NCBI RefSeq assembly: GCF_900104065.1
Contig: NZ_FNLC01000002.1
Location: forward strand, 354,995-418,994
DNA: 64,000 nucleotides
Direction of reading: 5' to 3'
DNA from: Natronobacterium texcoconense
GTDB taxonomy: Archaea > Halobacteriota > Halobacteria > Halobacteriales > Natrialbaceae
This document shows, in pieces, positions 42,634-51,599 of this stretch (positions are counted from its first letter, which is position 1; the number at the start of each line of letters is the position of its first letter). A model generated the notes under the pieces. That model was not told the DNA's origin, searched no databases, and was given only the letters and a program-made list of their open reading frames with translations. The position numbers and the translations under genes were made by a program.

Positions 42634-42689
42634 ACGGTCAGTATTGTCTAACTATACAAATCGATTTGTACGGTCGTTCACTCGTCGTG

Positions 42690-43364
42690 TCACTCCCCGC
42701 CGTCCGCCGTCCAGGTCAACAGGACGCCGTCGTCGATCCGATCGACACTCTCGAGTGCGAGCGTCGGGAACTCCTCGACGAATCCCTCGCCGTCGGCCAG
42801 CGTCGGCGCGTCGCGGCCGCCGATTACCTTTGGACCGACGAAAACGCGTAGCTCGTCGACCAGACCGACCTCGAACAGCGAGAAAATGAGTTCGCCGCCG
42901 CCCTCGACCATGATCTGCTCGAGGCCTTCCGCCTGCAGCGCCGCGAACGCCCGCAGGAGGTCGACCCGATCCTCGCCTGCGGTCACGAGTTCGGTGTCTG
43001 GCCGGTCGGCCAGTTCCATCCGTCGGTCGACCGGCGCGGCCTCGCTCACGCAGACGTAGGTCCTCGCCGCGTCGTCGGCGATTTCGGCGTCGAGTGGCGT
43101 TCGGGCCTTCGAGTCGACGACGACTCGAGCGGGATTTGCGGGTTCGCCGTCCTCGAGTCGCCGTTCTCTTCGGTCGGCGTCCTTGACGGTGAGACTCGGA
43201 TCGTCCGCGAGGACGGTGCCGACGCCGACGACGACGGCGTCGCTGTCTGCGCGGAGCCGGTCGACCCGGTCGAAGTCGGCCTCGCCACTGATCGCGATCT
43301 GTTCGCGGCGTCTCGAGGAGAGTTTCCCGTCCGCGCTCGCGGCGGCGTTGACGACGACGTGCAT
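42690..43364 (-). CDS. 2,5-diamino-6-ribosylamino-pyrimidinone 5'-phosphate reductase
   Basis: A 224-residue RibD C-terminal-domain reductase without the deaminase half, as in archaea and fungal RIB7. Motifs: NAAASADGKL, GEADFDRVDRLRADSDAVVVGVGTVLADDPSLTVK, VEGGGELIFSLFEVGLVDELRVFVGPKVIGGRDAPTL. It uses NADPH to reduce the ribose ring of the first riboflavin pathway intermediate. Divergent from the uridine kinase across 89 bp. No other rib genes are in the window. Confidence 0.92.
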   Translation of the reverse strand: MHVVVNAAASADGKLSSRRREQIAISGEADFDRVDRLRADSDAVVVGVGTVLADDPSLTVKDADRRERRLEDGEPANPARVVVDSKARTPLDAEIADDAARTYVCVSEAAPVDRRMELADRPDTELVTAGEDRVDLLRAFAALQAEGLEQIMVEGGGELIFSLFEVGLVDELRVFVGPKVIGGRDAPTLADGEGFVEEFPTLALESVDRIDDGVLLTWTADGGE

Positions 43365-43453
43365 ACCGGTTCTGCCGGGCGGATCGTAAAGAAGCCAGCG
43401 TCTGCTCGATCCGTATCAGGGAATTGATTACGGACGGCACCCAGCCTCGAGTG

Positions 43454-44143
43454 ATGACTATCCCGTCGTTCGTCATCGGGATCGCTGGGGGAACGGGGGC
43501 CGGCAAGACCACGGTCGCACGGACGCTGGCAGACGAAGTCGGCGAACCCGTCACGCGCATCCCGCTGGACAACTACTACGAGGACCTCTCGCATCTCGAG
43601 TACGAGGAGCGCGAGGAGGTCAACTACGACCACCCGTCGGCCTTCGAGTGGGAACTGCTGCGGGAGCAACTCGATACGCTGTTGCTGGGCCAGCCGGTCG
43701 AGATGCCTCAGTACGACTTCGAGGTCCACAACCGCAAGGACGACGGCGTGACCGTCGAGCCGACGGACGTGATCGTTCTCGAGGGCATCTTCTCGCTGTA
43801 CGACGAGGAGATCCTCGATATGCTCGACCTCCGAATTTACGTGATGACCGACGCCGACGTCCGCATCCTGCGCCGGATCGAACGCGACGTCGTCGACCGC
43901 GGACGCGACCTGGAGGGCGTGATAGCGCAGTACCTCGAGACGGTCAAACCGATGCACGAGCAGTTCGTCGAACCGACGAAGAAGGAGGCCGACGTGATCA
44001 TTCCGGAGGGTGCGAATCGGTCTGCGCTGGAGCTTCTGATCGAGAAAGTCGAGTCCGAACTCGACGACGACCGAGAGGATCCCGACGCATTCGGACGGGA
44101 CCGGGACGACGAACCGATCGTCGACGGTTCGACGACCCGCTAA
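43454..44143 (+). CDS. udk: uridine kinase
   Basis: A 229-residue P-loop kinase of the uridine kinase/phosphoribulokinase family. Walker A is GGTGAGKTT (10-18), RIPLDNYYEDL holds a catalytic Asp, NYDHPSAFEW and YDFEVHNRKDDGVTVEPTDVIVLEGIFSLYDE match uridine kinase. It phosphorylates uridine/cytidine for pyrimidine salvage. The final 30 residues are an acidic tail. ATG 43454 gives MTIPSFVIGIAGGTGAGKT. Its TAA stop interlocks with the convergent transporter stop in one CTAA. Confidence 0.93.
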   Translation: MTIPSFVIGIAGGTGAGKTTVARTLADEVGEPVTRIPLDNYYEDLSHLEYEEREEVNYDHPSAFEWELLREQLDTLLLGQPVEMPQYDFEVHNRKDDGVTVEPTDVIVLEGIFSLYDEEILDMLDLRIYVMTDADVRILRRIERDVVDRGRDLEGVIAQYLETVKPMHEQFVEPTKKEADVIIPEGANRSALELLIEKVESELDDDREDPDAFGRDRDDEPIVDGSTTR

Positions 44144-45093
44144 CGCTCAGTGCTGGTTTCCTCGGCTTCACCCTCGAGGTCGACGCCTTCGGTCTCGACT
44201 CCTTTTCGCCGCTCGCGTTCGATCGTCGTCACGTAGATGCCGGCGAGCACCACGAGTCCGCCGACGACCGTGATCGCGTCGGGTACCTCCGCGAGCAGGA
44301 ACAGCGCGAGGATCGTCGCCCCCACGGGTTCGCCGAGCCAGGTGACGCTGACGACCACCGACTCGAGGTGTTTCAGCACCCAGTTGACGACGGTGTGGCC
44401 GAAGACGCCGGGACCGATGGCCATCCCCAGGAAGAGCAGCCACTCACGGGCGGGGTAGGCGACGAACTCGTGACCCTGCGTGCCGACGAGAAGCCCGAGC
44501 GTCAACGCACAGGCCGTGTAGACGACGGTGACGTAGGGGAACAGCGAGACGCGTTGCCGGATCGATCGGCCGGCGAGTACGTAGCCCGCGACGGTCACCG
44601 CGCCGAGCAACGCGAGCGCGTTGCCGTACGTCGTGGCGTCCGACAGGGGTGCTTGCCCGGCGTCGCCGAACGACATCGCCGTCGCACCGACGATCGCGAT
44701 GGCGATGCCGGCGACGGTCTCCGCCGAGACCCGCTCGCCGAGCACAAGCGCAGCGCCGAGTGCGACGAATATCGGCTGGGTCTGGACCAGCGTGACGCTC
44801 GCGGCGACGCTCGTGTGGTTCAGGCTCTCGAACCAGGCCGCAAAGTGGACCGCAAGCGCGACTCCGGCGAGGACCGCGAATCCGAAGTCTCGACTCGAGA
44901 GCCGTGCGAACTCCTCGCGGTACCAGACAAAGGCGATGGGTGCGACCATCGCCGTCGTAAAGAGCACGCGGTAGAACGCCGCCACCGAGCTAGGAGCGTG
45001 GCTCCAGCGGACGAGGATCGCGCTCGTACTCGCCGCGAAGATAGCGAAGGCGAGTGCCACGTACGGGGTCGTCTCGAGGTCGGGGACGCGCAC
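44140..45093 (-). CDS. EamA/DMT-superfamily transporter
   Basis: About 317 residues with ten hydrophobic segments in two EamA repeats (about 6-130 and 150-290). Typical elements: AIFAASTSAILVRWS, FAAWFESLNHTSVAASVTLVQTQPIFVALGAALVLGERVS, VLKHLESVVVSVTWLGEPVGATILALFLLAEVPDAITVVGGLVVLAGIYV. Such proteins export metabolites, mainly amino acids or sugars; the substrate is unknown. The start is uncertain: GTG 45093 gives VRVPDLETTPY, and a TTG at 45123 would add 10 residues. Confidence 0.88.
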   Translation of the reverse strand: MRVPDLETTPYVALAFAIFAASTSAILVRWSHAPSSVAAFYRVLFTTAMVAPIAFVWYREEFARLSSRDFGFAVLAGVALAVHFAAWFESLNHTSVAASVTLVQTQPIFVALGAALVLGERVSAETVAGIAIAIVGATAMSFGDAGQAPLSDATTYGNALALLGAVTVAGYVLAGRSIRQRVSLFPYVTVVYTACALTLGLLVGTQGHEFVAYPAREWLLFLGMAIGPGVFGHTVVNWVLKHLESVVVSVTWLGEPVGATILALFLLAEVPDAITVVGGLVVLAGIYVTTIERERRKGVETEGVDLEGEAEETSTER

Positions 45094-45149
45094 GTTGCTC
45101 TGGACACTCGAGCGAACACCCAAACGCCTTGCGAATCGACGCCTGCGTG

Positions 45150-45629
45150 TTACTCGAATCTGGCTTTCGTCCTGCGATGGCGTTCGCGGAACATGGCCTC
45201 GAAGCCGAGCGGCGAGAACGGTGACGCCGCATCACCCAGCGGCCCAAGCGGGAGGTCGTACTCGACGTGATCCCGGAGGATCGTTCGGTCGCCGTCGGCG
45301 TAGAAGGTGTGGGTGTGAATCCAGTGATCGAACGGCCCGTAGACCATCTCGTCGCGGAAGTACGCCGTTCCGTCCTGCCGTTTACGGTCCGTGATGACGG
45401 AGGTCCAGTGCTGGCGCGGCCCGACACCGAACGGACGGATCGACAGTGCGACTTCCGATCCCGGCTCGAGCACGTCTGGATCGGCTTCGCCGTCGGGTCC
45501 GATCACGGCTTCGACCCGCAGGTCCAGCCAGTCGGGAGTCAGTGCCTCGAGTCCGGATACCCGCGAGTGGAAGTCCCAGACCTCCTCGAGGGGTGCGCGA
45601 ACGGTCGTTCTGCGCTCGTAGGTCGGCAT
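45150..45629 (-). CDS. SRPBCC/START-like domain protein
   Basis: A 159-residue protein. It begins MPTYERRTTVRAPLEEVWDFHSRVSGLEALTPDW, the START/SRPBCC-fold signature with a hydrophobic ligand cavity, and ends with the amphipathic C-terminal helix containing AMFRERHRRTKARF. Related proteins bind lipids or polyketides, or act as cyclases or ligand sensors. HTHTFYADGDRTILRDHVEYDLPLGPLG covers the last strands. No ligand can be assigned. Confidence 0.85.
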   Translation of the reverse strand: MPTYERRTTVRAPLEEVWDFHSRVSGLEALTPDWLDLRVEAVIGPDGEADPDVLEPGSEVALSIRPFGVGPRQHWTSVITDRKRQDGTAYFRDEMVYGPFDHWIHTHTFYADGDRTILRDHVEYDLPLGPLGDAASPFSPLGFEAMFRERHRRTKARFE

Positions 45630-45675
45630 ACGTACTGCCTACCACGACCGCCCTCAAAACGTTCTGGCCGCCGAT

Positions 45676-46671
45676 TCAGGGACTGGGTGCTGCCTTCTGG
45701 AGAACCGTCTCGGCAACGTTACCACCGTAGTCACCGCTCCGGGAGAGCGAATCGAGGATCAGGCCGAGCGACTGGGCCTGGACGGAGTCGAGGTCCCGAA
45801 GCATGTCGTCGATACGCCGCGTGTGTTCGTCGATCTCGAGCACCGACTCGAGTGCGTCGTGACCCAGTTCCGTCGCCTCGTCGCTGTCCTCGGCGAACAG
45901 CGCGTCCATCGACTTCTCGATGATGTCGGCGGTATCCGCGTGCAGTTCGAGCAGTGCCTCCGCGACGCCCTCGGGAACGTCCTCGAGTTTGAGCGCGAGC
46001 TTGCTGATCTTGACCGCGTGGTCGGCGACCCGCTCGAGCTGGCGTGCACTCGAGTGGTAGTCGAAACAGTCCTCGCGGGAGACGCCGAGTTCCTCGGCAG
46101 CACCGGGCGATCGGAGCGTTGCCCGGAAAATTCGTGAGACGACCAGCCAGAGCCGGTCGACGTCGTCGTCGCGTTCGATCACGTCGTAGGCGACGTCGTC
46201 GTCGTTCTCGACTAACGCCGTCATCGCGTCCTCGAGCATCGAGGTCGCGATCAGCCGCATCCGGGTGACGGCGTTGACGATCGACAGCTCCGAGGAGTCG
46301 AGCAGATCCTGGACGACGACGCAGTCAGTCGTCTCCTCGACAACCTCGACGCCGATCAACCCCTGTATCGCAGAGCGGATCGCCCGCCGCTGCTCGGTCG
46401 TGATTCGGCCGGCCTCGAGGCGGATAACGTCGAATCCGCTGACGTACATCGTCAGCACCGCCCGCGTAAGTCGCTCGTCCTCGAGCGTCGAGATCTCGAG
46501 TGTTCCTTCCTGGTGTTCGGTATCGCTCCGAGGCGTGACGAGCAGCGTATCGTCCTCGGAGTAAATTTCGACGGTGTCGCCGCTGGTTACCTCGTTTTCC
46601 GTCGCCCAGTCCTTGGGGAGTGAGACGGTGTACGTCGAGCCACCCGTTACCTGGACCTTTCGGGTCTCCAT
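45676..46671 (-). CDS. AbrB-PhoU fusion regulator
   Basis: A 331-residue protein. Residues 1-45 are a SpoVT/AbrB-type DNA-binding domain (RKVQVTGGSTYTVSLPKDWATENEVTSGDTVEIYSEDDTLLVTP). The rest is a PhoU-type helical domain of two three-helix bundles, with ERVADHAVKISKLAL and LGHDALESV metal-binding-type segments. A DNA-binding PhoU is well placed to be the phosphate-responsive regulator of the divergent pst operon. Transcription is probably leaderless: GATTTATATTC centred near 46697 is 26 nt upstream of the ATG. Confidence 0.88.
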   Translation of the reverse strand: METRKVQVTGGSTYTVSLPKDWATENEVTSGDTVEIYSEDDTLLVTPRSDTEHQEGTLEISTLEDERLTRAVLTMYVSGFDVIRLEAGRITTEQRRAIRSAIQGLIGVEVVEETTDCVVVQDLLDSSELSIVNAVTRMRLIATSMLEDAMTALVENDDDVAYDVIERDDDVDRLWLVVSRIFRATLRSPGAAEELGVSREDCFDYHSSARQLERVADHAVKISKLALKLEDVPEGVAEALLELHADTADIIEKSMDALFAEDSDEATELGHDALESVLEIDEHTRRIDDMLRDLDSVQAQSLGLILDSLSRSGDYGGNVAETVLQKAAPSP

Positions 46672-46692
46672 GTGGCGCGCTTTTCGCGGATA

Positions 46693-46702
46693 GAATATAA
46701 AT
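46693..46702 (-). promoter_or_regulatory. TATA element of the AbrB-PhoU gene
   Basis: GATTTATATTC on the minus strand, centred near 46697, is about 26 nt from the ATG at 46669-46671, matching leaderless haloarchaeal promoters. Confidence 0.55.
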
Positions 46703-46824
46703 CCCCACACATCTATAGAGGATTGGCGAATGGCTCGATTAGTGCCTCATGAAGCACCTAAGGACTTGGTTTGGAGTTTGGGGAAGAACGTACTAATACT
46801 GTCTCAGAAATAGGCCTCTGTATA

Positions 46825-46843
46825 AATATGTAGGAATATGTAG
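46825..46843. promoter_or_regulatory. tandem AATATGTAG pair, candidate phosphate box
   Basis: AATATGTAGG (46825-46834) is followed at once by AATATGTAG (46835-46843), an exact repeat with a 10-bp period, so both copies face the same side of the helix. A third copy is at 47056-47065 near the pstS promoter. Three copies in the 468 bp between a PhoU-type regulator and pstS suggest a phosphate regulator's binding site; this is inference. Confidence 0.45.
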
Positions 46844-46853
46844 TCGGGAATTC

Positions 46854-47018
46854 TGGACGAGACAGACTGCCTTCGACGAGCAGTATAACTGCGGACACGT
46901 TCGGCGATAAGAGCGTATTCGACACGAATTCGAACGTGAGGTGGATTCTATCGCGAGCCAAGATATCGACGACAGTGATCGCTCACTCATCGGCCAGAAT
47001 ATCCGTTCTGATACCTGA
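46854..47018 (+). pseudogene. possible decayed reading frame between the PhoU-like gene and pstS
   Basis: One forward frame reads FDEQYNCGHVRR, then a TAA (46908-46910), then ERIRHEFEREVDSIASQDIDDSDRSLIGQN to a TGA at 47016-47018. The second part has haloarchaeal acidic composition but no start, and one internal stop breaks it. It may be the remnant of a lost gene, or chance. Confidence 0.2.
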
Positions 47019-47055
47019 GGCCCCCAAATTGCCCAGTTGCGGCACACTACGTACC

Positions 47056-47118
47056 AATATGTAGGGATCTATCGAGATACTCGAATAGATATATAGGTAT
47101 TAGCATCTTCTTTATAGG
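47056..47118 (+). promoter_or_regulatory. pstS promoter with AATATGTAGG, palindrome and TATA boxes
   Basis: In order: AATATGTAGG (47056-47065), a near-perfect inverted repeat TCTATCGAG-ATA-CTCG-A-ATAGA (47068-47089), an AT-rich ATATATAGG (47089-47097), and TTTATAGG (47111-47118). The last is 26 nt before the ATG at 47140, so it is the likely TATA box of a leaderless pstS transcript; the upstream elements look like operator sites for phosphate control. Confidence 0.5.
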
Positions 47119-47139
47119 AACCGGGGCAGGTTTGACGTG

Positions 47140-48177
47140 ATGACGGACAACACGTCCGCAAATGGTAGCAAGGGGGTTGCATCGAGACGGAAGTTCCTCG
47201 CTGGCGCTGGCTCGGCAGGGATCATCGCGGTTGCAGGCTGCAGCGCGATGGGTGGTGACGGAGACGGCCTCTCCGGAACGATCGACGCCTCGGGTTCGAA
47301 CACAGTCGCACCGATCACCTCGTGGGCCGGTGAACAGTTCGAAAACGAGTTTCCGGATGTCCTCGTAGACGTCGCGCCGGAGGGTACTGGTGCCGGTTTT
47401 CAAGAGTTCTGTCGTGCCAACTCTGACGTCCAGAGCGCGAGCCGAATGATCACGGAGGAGGAAGTCGATCTCTGTGACGACAACGACGTTAACTACGGTT
47501 TCCTCGAGGTCGGCCTCGACGGACTCTCGGTCGTCAAGAATTCCGAGAACGACTGGGTCGACAACATTACGCTCCAGGAACTCCAGACCGTCTGGGAGTT
47601 CGAAGCGACCGACGAAGTCACCCTCTGGAGCGACGTTCGCGACGAGTGGCCCGACGAAGAGATGCAACTACACGCCTGTGATAGTGCGTCCGGGACGTTC
47701 GATTACTTCACTCGCGAGATCAACGGTGAGATCGGCAACGTCCGCGACGACTACTCCGCGACCAGCCAGACCAACGAGATCATGGCCGCAGTCGCCGACA
47801 ACGAACACGGCTTCGGCTGGGGTGGTCTCGGGTACCTGCGCGATATCGAAGACGATCAGCCCATCGAGGCCGTTCCGGTCGAGAGCGACGTCGACGGCGA
47901 CTTCTACCTCCCGACCCAAGAAAACATCGAGGAGGGGCTGTACTCGCCGCTCGCTCGCCCGCTGTTCGCGTTCGTGAACATCGCGAGTCTCGAAGAGCGA
48001 ACGGACCTCATCGGCTCGTTCGCGCGGTTCTACACTAACGACGCCCAGCAGTTCGCCCGTGACGAGGGCTTCTACGCTGCCCCCGACGCAGTTACCGAGG
48101 AGAACCACGAGAAGATCGACGACTGGCTCGATCAAGTCGGTGCGTCGCCTGACGACCTCACCGTCCAGCGCGAATAA
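47140..48177 (+). CDS. pstS: phosphate-binding lipoprotein PstS
   Basis: A 345-residue phosphate ABC transporter substrate-binding protein. The N-terminus has a Tat RR (R16-R17) and lipobox AVAG-C34, so it is exported folded and lipid-anchored outside. The phosphate site is marked by SGSNTVAPITSWAG, RMITEEE and DSASGTFDYFTREI (SGT-F motif). ATG 47140 is preferred to the GTG one codon upstream because it lies 26 nt from the TATA box. First gene of pstSCAB-phoU; the next gene begins 14 nt downstream. Confidence 0.97.
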   Translation: MTDNTSANGSKGVASRRKFLAGAGSAGIIAVAGCSAMGGDGDGLSGTIDASGSNTVAPITSWAGEQFENEFPDVLVDVAPEGTGAGFQEFCRANSDVQSASRMITEEEVDLCDDNDVNYGFLEVGLDGLSVVKNSENDWVDNITLQELQTVWEFEATDEVTLWSDVRDEWPDEEMQLHACDSASGTFDYFTREINGEIGNVRDDYSATSQTNEIMAAVADNEHGFGWGGLGYLRDIEDDQPIEAVPVESDVDGDFYLPTQENIEEGLYSPLARPLFAFVNIASLEERTDLIGSFARFYTNDAQQFARDEGFYAAPDAVTEENHEKIDDWLDQVGASPDDLTVQRE

Positions 48178-48191
48178 GCCCCGACAACGCA

Positions 48192-49193
48192 ATGAGTACC
48201 GAACTACACAACAGGTCAGGTCCCGGCATCAGCGGCGATGGGGCTGCCGAAGCGGACAACGCGGCCGACCGTCGAGCCCGGCGCGTCCTGTTCGGCTGTG
48301 CCGCAATTACGGTCCTGACTACGCTCACAATTTTTTTCGTATTGATCGACAACGCGGCGAGTTACTTCTTCGGTGCACGGTTCACCGAGATGTTGCTCGG
48401 CGCGGGCGTCGAACGAACGGTGACGTTCACCGAATTCTTCACCGGCACGCGGTGGGCACCCGACCACGCGACGCCTGCTCACGGGGTCCTCCCGATCGTC
48501 TTCGGAACCCTTGCGATTACGGTCGGTGCAGCGTTCGTCTCAGTTCCGATCGGGACGGCAACCGCGATCTACCTTTCGGAGTATGCTTCCGAGGGTGTCC
48601 GTTCGAAGCTCAAACCGACGCTCGAGGTTCTTGCCGGGATTCCGACGATCGTCTACGGCTACTTCGCGATTTCCTTTATCAACCCGGTCTTTGTCGCACC
48701 GATCGCCGAGATGCTGTTTGGCATCAACATGGGTCGATACAGTCTGCTCTCTGGGATGTTGGTCGTCGGCATCATGACAATTCCGATGGTTTCGTCGATC
48801 AGCGAGGACGCGATGTCGGCCGTCCCGGACGACCTCAGAAACGGTGCGTACGCCCTCGGAGCGACGAAGTTCGATGTCTCGACGCGAATCGTCGTTCCGG
48901 CGTCGGTTTCGGGAATCTTCGCATCGTACATCCTCGCCGTCTCCCGGGCGATCGGTGAGACGATGGCGGTCGCTCTCGCGGCCGGGATGCAACCCCAGAT
49001 CACGGCCAACCCGTTCGCCGAAATCATGACGATGACGGCGTACATGGTAAAGATGGCACGCGGGACGACCGCGGTCGGAACCGTCGAGTACCAGTCGCTG
49101 TTCGCCGTCGGCCTACTGTTGTTCGTCATGACGCTCACGATGAATCTGCTCAACGACTGGTTCAAACGCCGCTTCCAGGAGGAATACCGATGA
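48192..49193 (+). CDS. pstC: phosphate ABC transporter permease PstC
   Basis: A 333-residue permease with six membrane helices and a large outside loop (about 60-100). Family marks: IGTATAIYLSEYASEGVRSKLKPTLEVLAGIPTIVYGYFA and the EAA-type loop LRNGAYALGATKFDVSTRIVVPASVSGIFASYILAVSRAIGET. A charged N-terminal region (about 35 residues) precedes the first helix. It overlaps pstA by ATGA (49190-49193). Confidence 0.96.
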   Translation: MSTELHNRSGPGISGDGAAEADNAADRRARRVLFGCAAITVLTTLTIFFVLIDNAASYFFGARFTEMLLGAGVERTVTFTEFFTGTRWAPDHATPAHGVLPIVFGTLAITVGAAFVSVPIGTATAIYLSEYASEGVRSKLKPTLEVLAGIPTIVYGYFAISFINPVFVAPIAEMLFGINMGRYSLLSGMLVVGIMTIPMVSSISEDAMSAVPDDLRNGAYALGATKFDVSTRIVVPASVSGIFASYILAVSRAIGETMAVALAAGMQPQITANPFAEIMTMTAYMVKMARGTTAVGTVEYQSLFAVGLLLFVMTLTMNLLNDWFKRRFQEEYR

Positions 49194-50089
49194 GTACCGA
49201 GACGGACCACGACCTGTTCGGCGATATCGACCTCGGGTGGGAACACCGGAAGAATCGACTCTTCCTCGGGATCATCGTCACGGCATCGATGTTCGGCGTC
49301 GTTATGCTGGCGCTGCTGTTGTTCGACGTCGCCGCCGACTTCTACGTCGGGCTGACCGAGTACAACATTAGCTTGGTCGAGTTTTTCACTCGAGACGGCT
49401 CTCGGCGCGAGGAGCTGTCCGGTTTCAGAGGCGCGATCGTGGCGTCGATCATGCTGATGATCCTGGTCACGGTCCTGTCGTTTTTCGTCGGCGTCGGCTC
49501 TGCGATCTATCTCGAGGAGTACGCGCCGGACAACCACGTTACGCGACTCATCGAGGCGAACCTCGCGAACCTCGCAGGTGTGCCCTCGATCGTCTACGGG
49601 CTGCTCGGACTGGCGGCGTTCGTCAACGGGATCGGAATGGGACCGATCCTGCTGGCCGGTGCGATCGCACTCGGACTGCTCGTAATGCCGATCATCATCG
49701 TCTCGTCGCAGGAGGCGTTGCGTTCGGTTCCCGACGGCGTCCGAAACGGCTCCTACGCGACCGGCGCGACGAAATGGCAGACGATCCGTCGCGTTGTGCT
49801 CCCGGCGGCGATGCCGGGCATTATGACCGGAACGATTCTGGCACTTGCGCGTGCGATCGGCGAAACGGCCCCGCTGATCATGGTCGGAGCGATCTTCGTC
49901 AACCGGATGCCGCTCGGACCGTTCGACCGGTTCAGCGCGATGCCTACCCAGATCTACAACTGGGCGAACGAACCGAGTCAACACTTCATCCACCTCGCTG
50001 CGGTCGGGATCGTGGTACTGCTCTCGTTCCTGTTCGTGATGAATGCAGTCGCGATCTACATCCGGCACAAGTACGAGACGGAGGTCTAA
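49190..50089 (+). CDS. pstA: phosphate ABC transporter permease PstA
   Basis: A 299-residue PstA permease. [40 protein letters not shown] and the coupling loop [47 protein letters not shown] are diagnostic. It forms the channel with PstC. Its ATG overlaps the pstC stop by 4 nt, giving coupled translation; pstB starts 1 nt after its stop. Confidence 0.96.
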   Translation: MSTETDHDLFGDIDLGWEHRKNRLFLGIIVTASMFGVVMLALLLFDVAADFYVGLTEYNISLVEFFTRDGSRREELSGFRGAIVASIMLMILVTVLSFFVGVGSAIYLEEYAPDNHVTRLIEANLANLAGVPSIVYGLLGLAAFVNGIGMGPILLAGAIALGLLVMPIIIVSSQEALRSVPDGVRNGSYATGATKWQTIRRVVLPAAMPGIMTGTILALARAIGETAPLIMVGAIFVNRMPLGPFDRFSAMPTQIYNWANEPSQHFIHLAAVGIVVLLSFLFVMNAVAIYIRHKYETEV

Positions 50090-50090
50090 C

Positions 50091-50927
50091 ATGGCAACAC
50101 AAGAGAACGAGAACTCGCTGATCACAACTGAAGTACAGACCGAGAACACGGGACGATCCGATCGTTCACACGAGACCGTCCTCGAGGCCCAGAGCCTCGA
50201 CGTCTACTACGGCGACGATCGAGCGCTGTCGGACGTCTCGATCGAGATTCCCGAACACGAAGTGACCGCGATCATCGGCCCGTCGGGCTGTGGGAAATCG
50301 ACGTTCCTGCGCTCGATCAATCGGATGAACGACCAGATCGACGTCTGTCGCGTCGACGGCGAACTCCACTTCCGCGGGAAGAACGTCTACGACGCCGACG
50401 TCGATCCGGTCGCCTTGCGTCGGAAAGTCGGTCAGGTCTTCCAGAAGCCCAACCCGTTCCCCAAGTCGATCTACGACAACGTCGCCTACGGGCTCCGCGT
50501 CCAGGGGAAAGCCGACGACGTCGATCTCGACGATGCCGTCGAACGTGCCCTACGAGGGGCGGCGCTGTGGGACGAAGTCCACGACAAACTCGATAGCTCC
50601 GGGCTCGACCTCTCGGGCGGCCAGCAACAGCGGCTCTGTATCGCCCGCGCGATCGCGACCGATCCCGAGGTCATCCTGATGGACGAACCGACCTCGGCGC
50701 TCGATCCCGTCGCAGCCTCGAAGATCGAAGATCTCATCGACGACCTCGTCGAGGACTATACGGTCGTCATCGTCACCCACAACATGCAGCAGGCGGCCCG
50801 TATCTCCGACAAGACTGCCGTCTTCCTCACCGGTGGCGAACTCGTCGAGTTCGACGACACTGCAACGATCTTCGAGAATCCCGAAGACGACCGTGTCGAG
50901 GACTACATTACCGGAAAATTCGGATAA
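50091..50927 (+). CDS. pstB: phosphate ABC transporter ATPase PstB
   Basis: A 278-residue ATPase. Walker A is GPSGCGKS; the PstB-specific [24 protein letters not shown] follows; the signature is [16 protein letters not shown] and Walker B is [14 protein letters not shown] non-conserved N-terminal extension of about 30 residues precedes the domain. ATG 50091 follows the pstA stop by 1 nt; a frame opening earlier inside pstA is not needed. Confidence 0.97.
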   Translation: MATQENENSLITTEVQTENTGRSDRSHETVLEAQSLDVYYGDDRALSDVSIEIPEHEVTAIIGPSGCGKSTFLRSINRMNDQIDVCRVDGELHFRGKNVYDADVDPVALRRKVGQVFQKPNPFPKSIYDNVAYGLRVQGKADDVDLDDAVERALRGAALWDEVHDKLDSSGLDLSGGQQQRLCIARAIATDPEVILMDEPTSALDPVAASKIEDLIDDLVEDYTVVIVTHNMQQAARISDKTAVFLTGGELVEFDDTATIFENPEDDRVEDYITGKFG

Positions 50928-50929
50928 CC

Positions 50930-51589
50930 ATGTCACGACAAGAGTACCAACAACAGCTCGATACGTTGCGCGAGGACGTCCTCGAGATGAGCGATATCGT
51001 CTGCAGTCGCCTCCGGAAGGCACTCGAAGCACTCGAGACGAAAGACGAAGCCCTCGCCGAGGAGGTGATCACCGGCGATCACGAGATCAACGAACTGTAC
51101 CTCGAACTCGAAGGCGACTGTATCGACCTGCTGGCGCTCCAGCAGCCGGTAGCTGGCGACCTCCGGTTTGTTGCCGCCTCGTTCAAGATCATCACCGATC
51201 TCGAGCGGATCGCCGACCTCGCGACGAATCTGGGCGAGTACACCAAACGAGCGGATCGGGACCGCTATCCCGACATCGACATCCGTCACATCGGGACGGA
51301 AACCGTCGAGATGCTGGAAGCAGCGATGGCCGCGTACGCGAGCGACGACGCCGACGCGACGTACGACATCGCCGCGATGGACGAACGGGTAGATCACCTC
51401 TGTGAACAGGCGAGCGAGGTCGTCGTCAGGGACCTGCTCGAGACCGACATCGGCGACGACTCGCTGCTCGAGGACGTCGAGCGGATGCTGTTGACGATCC
51501 GCGATCTCGAGCGCATCGGTGACCACGCGGTCAACGTCGCCGCGCGAACGCTGTACATGGTCGAGAACGACGACGAGTTGATCTACTGA
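50930..51589 (+). CDS. phoU: phosphate regulator PhoU
   Basis: A 219-residue PhoU with two PhoU repeats (about 15-105 and 115-210). Metal-binding-type motifs are FKIITDLERIADLATNL and RDLERIGDHAVNVAAR. PhoU restrains Pst uptake when phosphate is plentiful. It starts 2 nt after the pstB stop, the last gene of the operon, and is convergent with fetB 10 nt later. Confidence 0.95.
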   Translation: MSRQEYQQQLDTLREDVLEMSDIVCSRLRKALEALETKDEALAEEVITGDHEINELYLELEGDCIDLLALQQPVAGDLRFVAASFKIITDLERIADLATNLGEYTKRADRDRYPDIDIRHIGTETVEMLEAAMAAYASDDADATYDIAAMDERVDHLCEQASEVVVRDLLETDIGDDSLLEDVERMLLTIRDLERIGDHAVNVAARTLYMVENDDELIY

Positions 51590-51599
51590 TTCGTGACGG

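Noticed and set aside
46793-47047. 84-codon minus-strand frame in the pst upstream region
   Set aside because: Cys/Ser/Arg-rich product with no acidic bias; the frame runs through candidate promoter elements.
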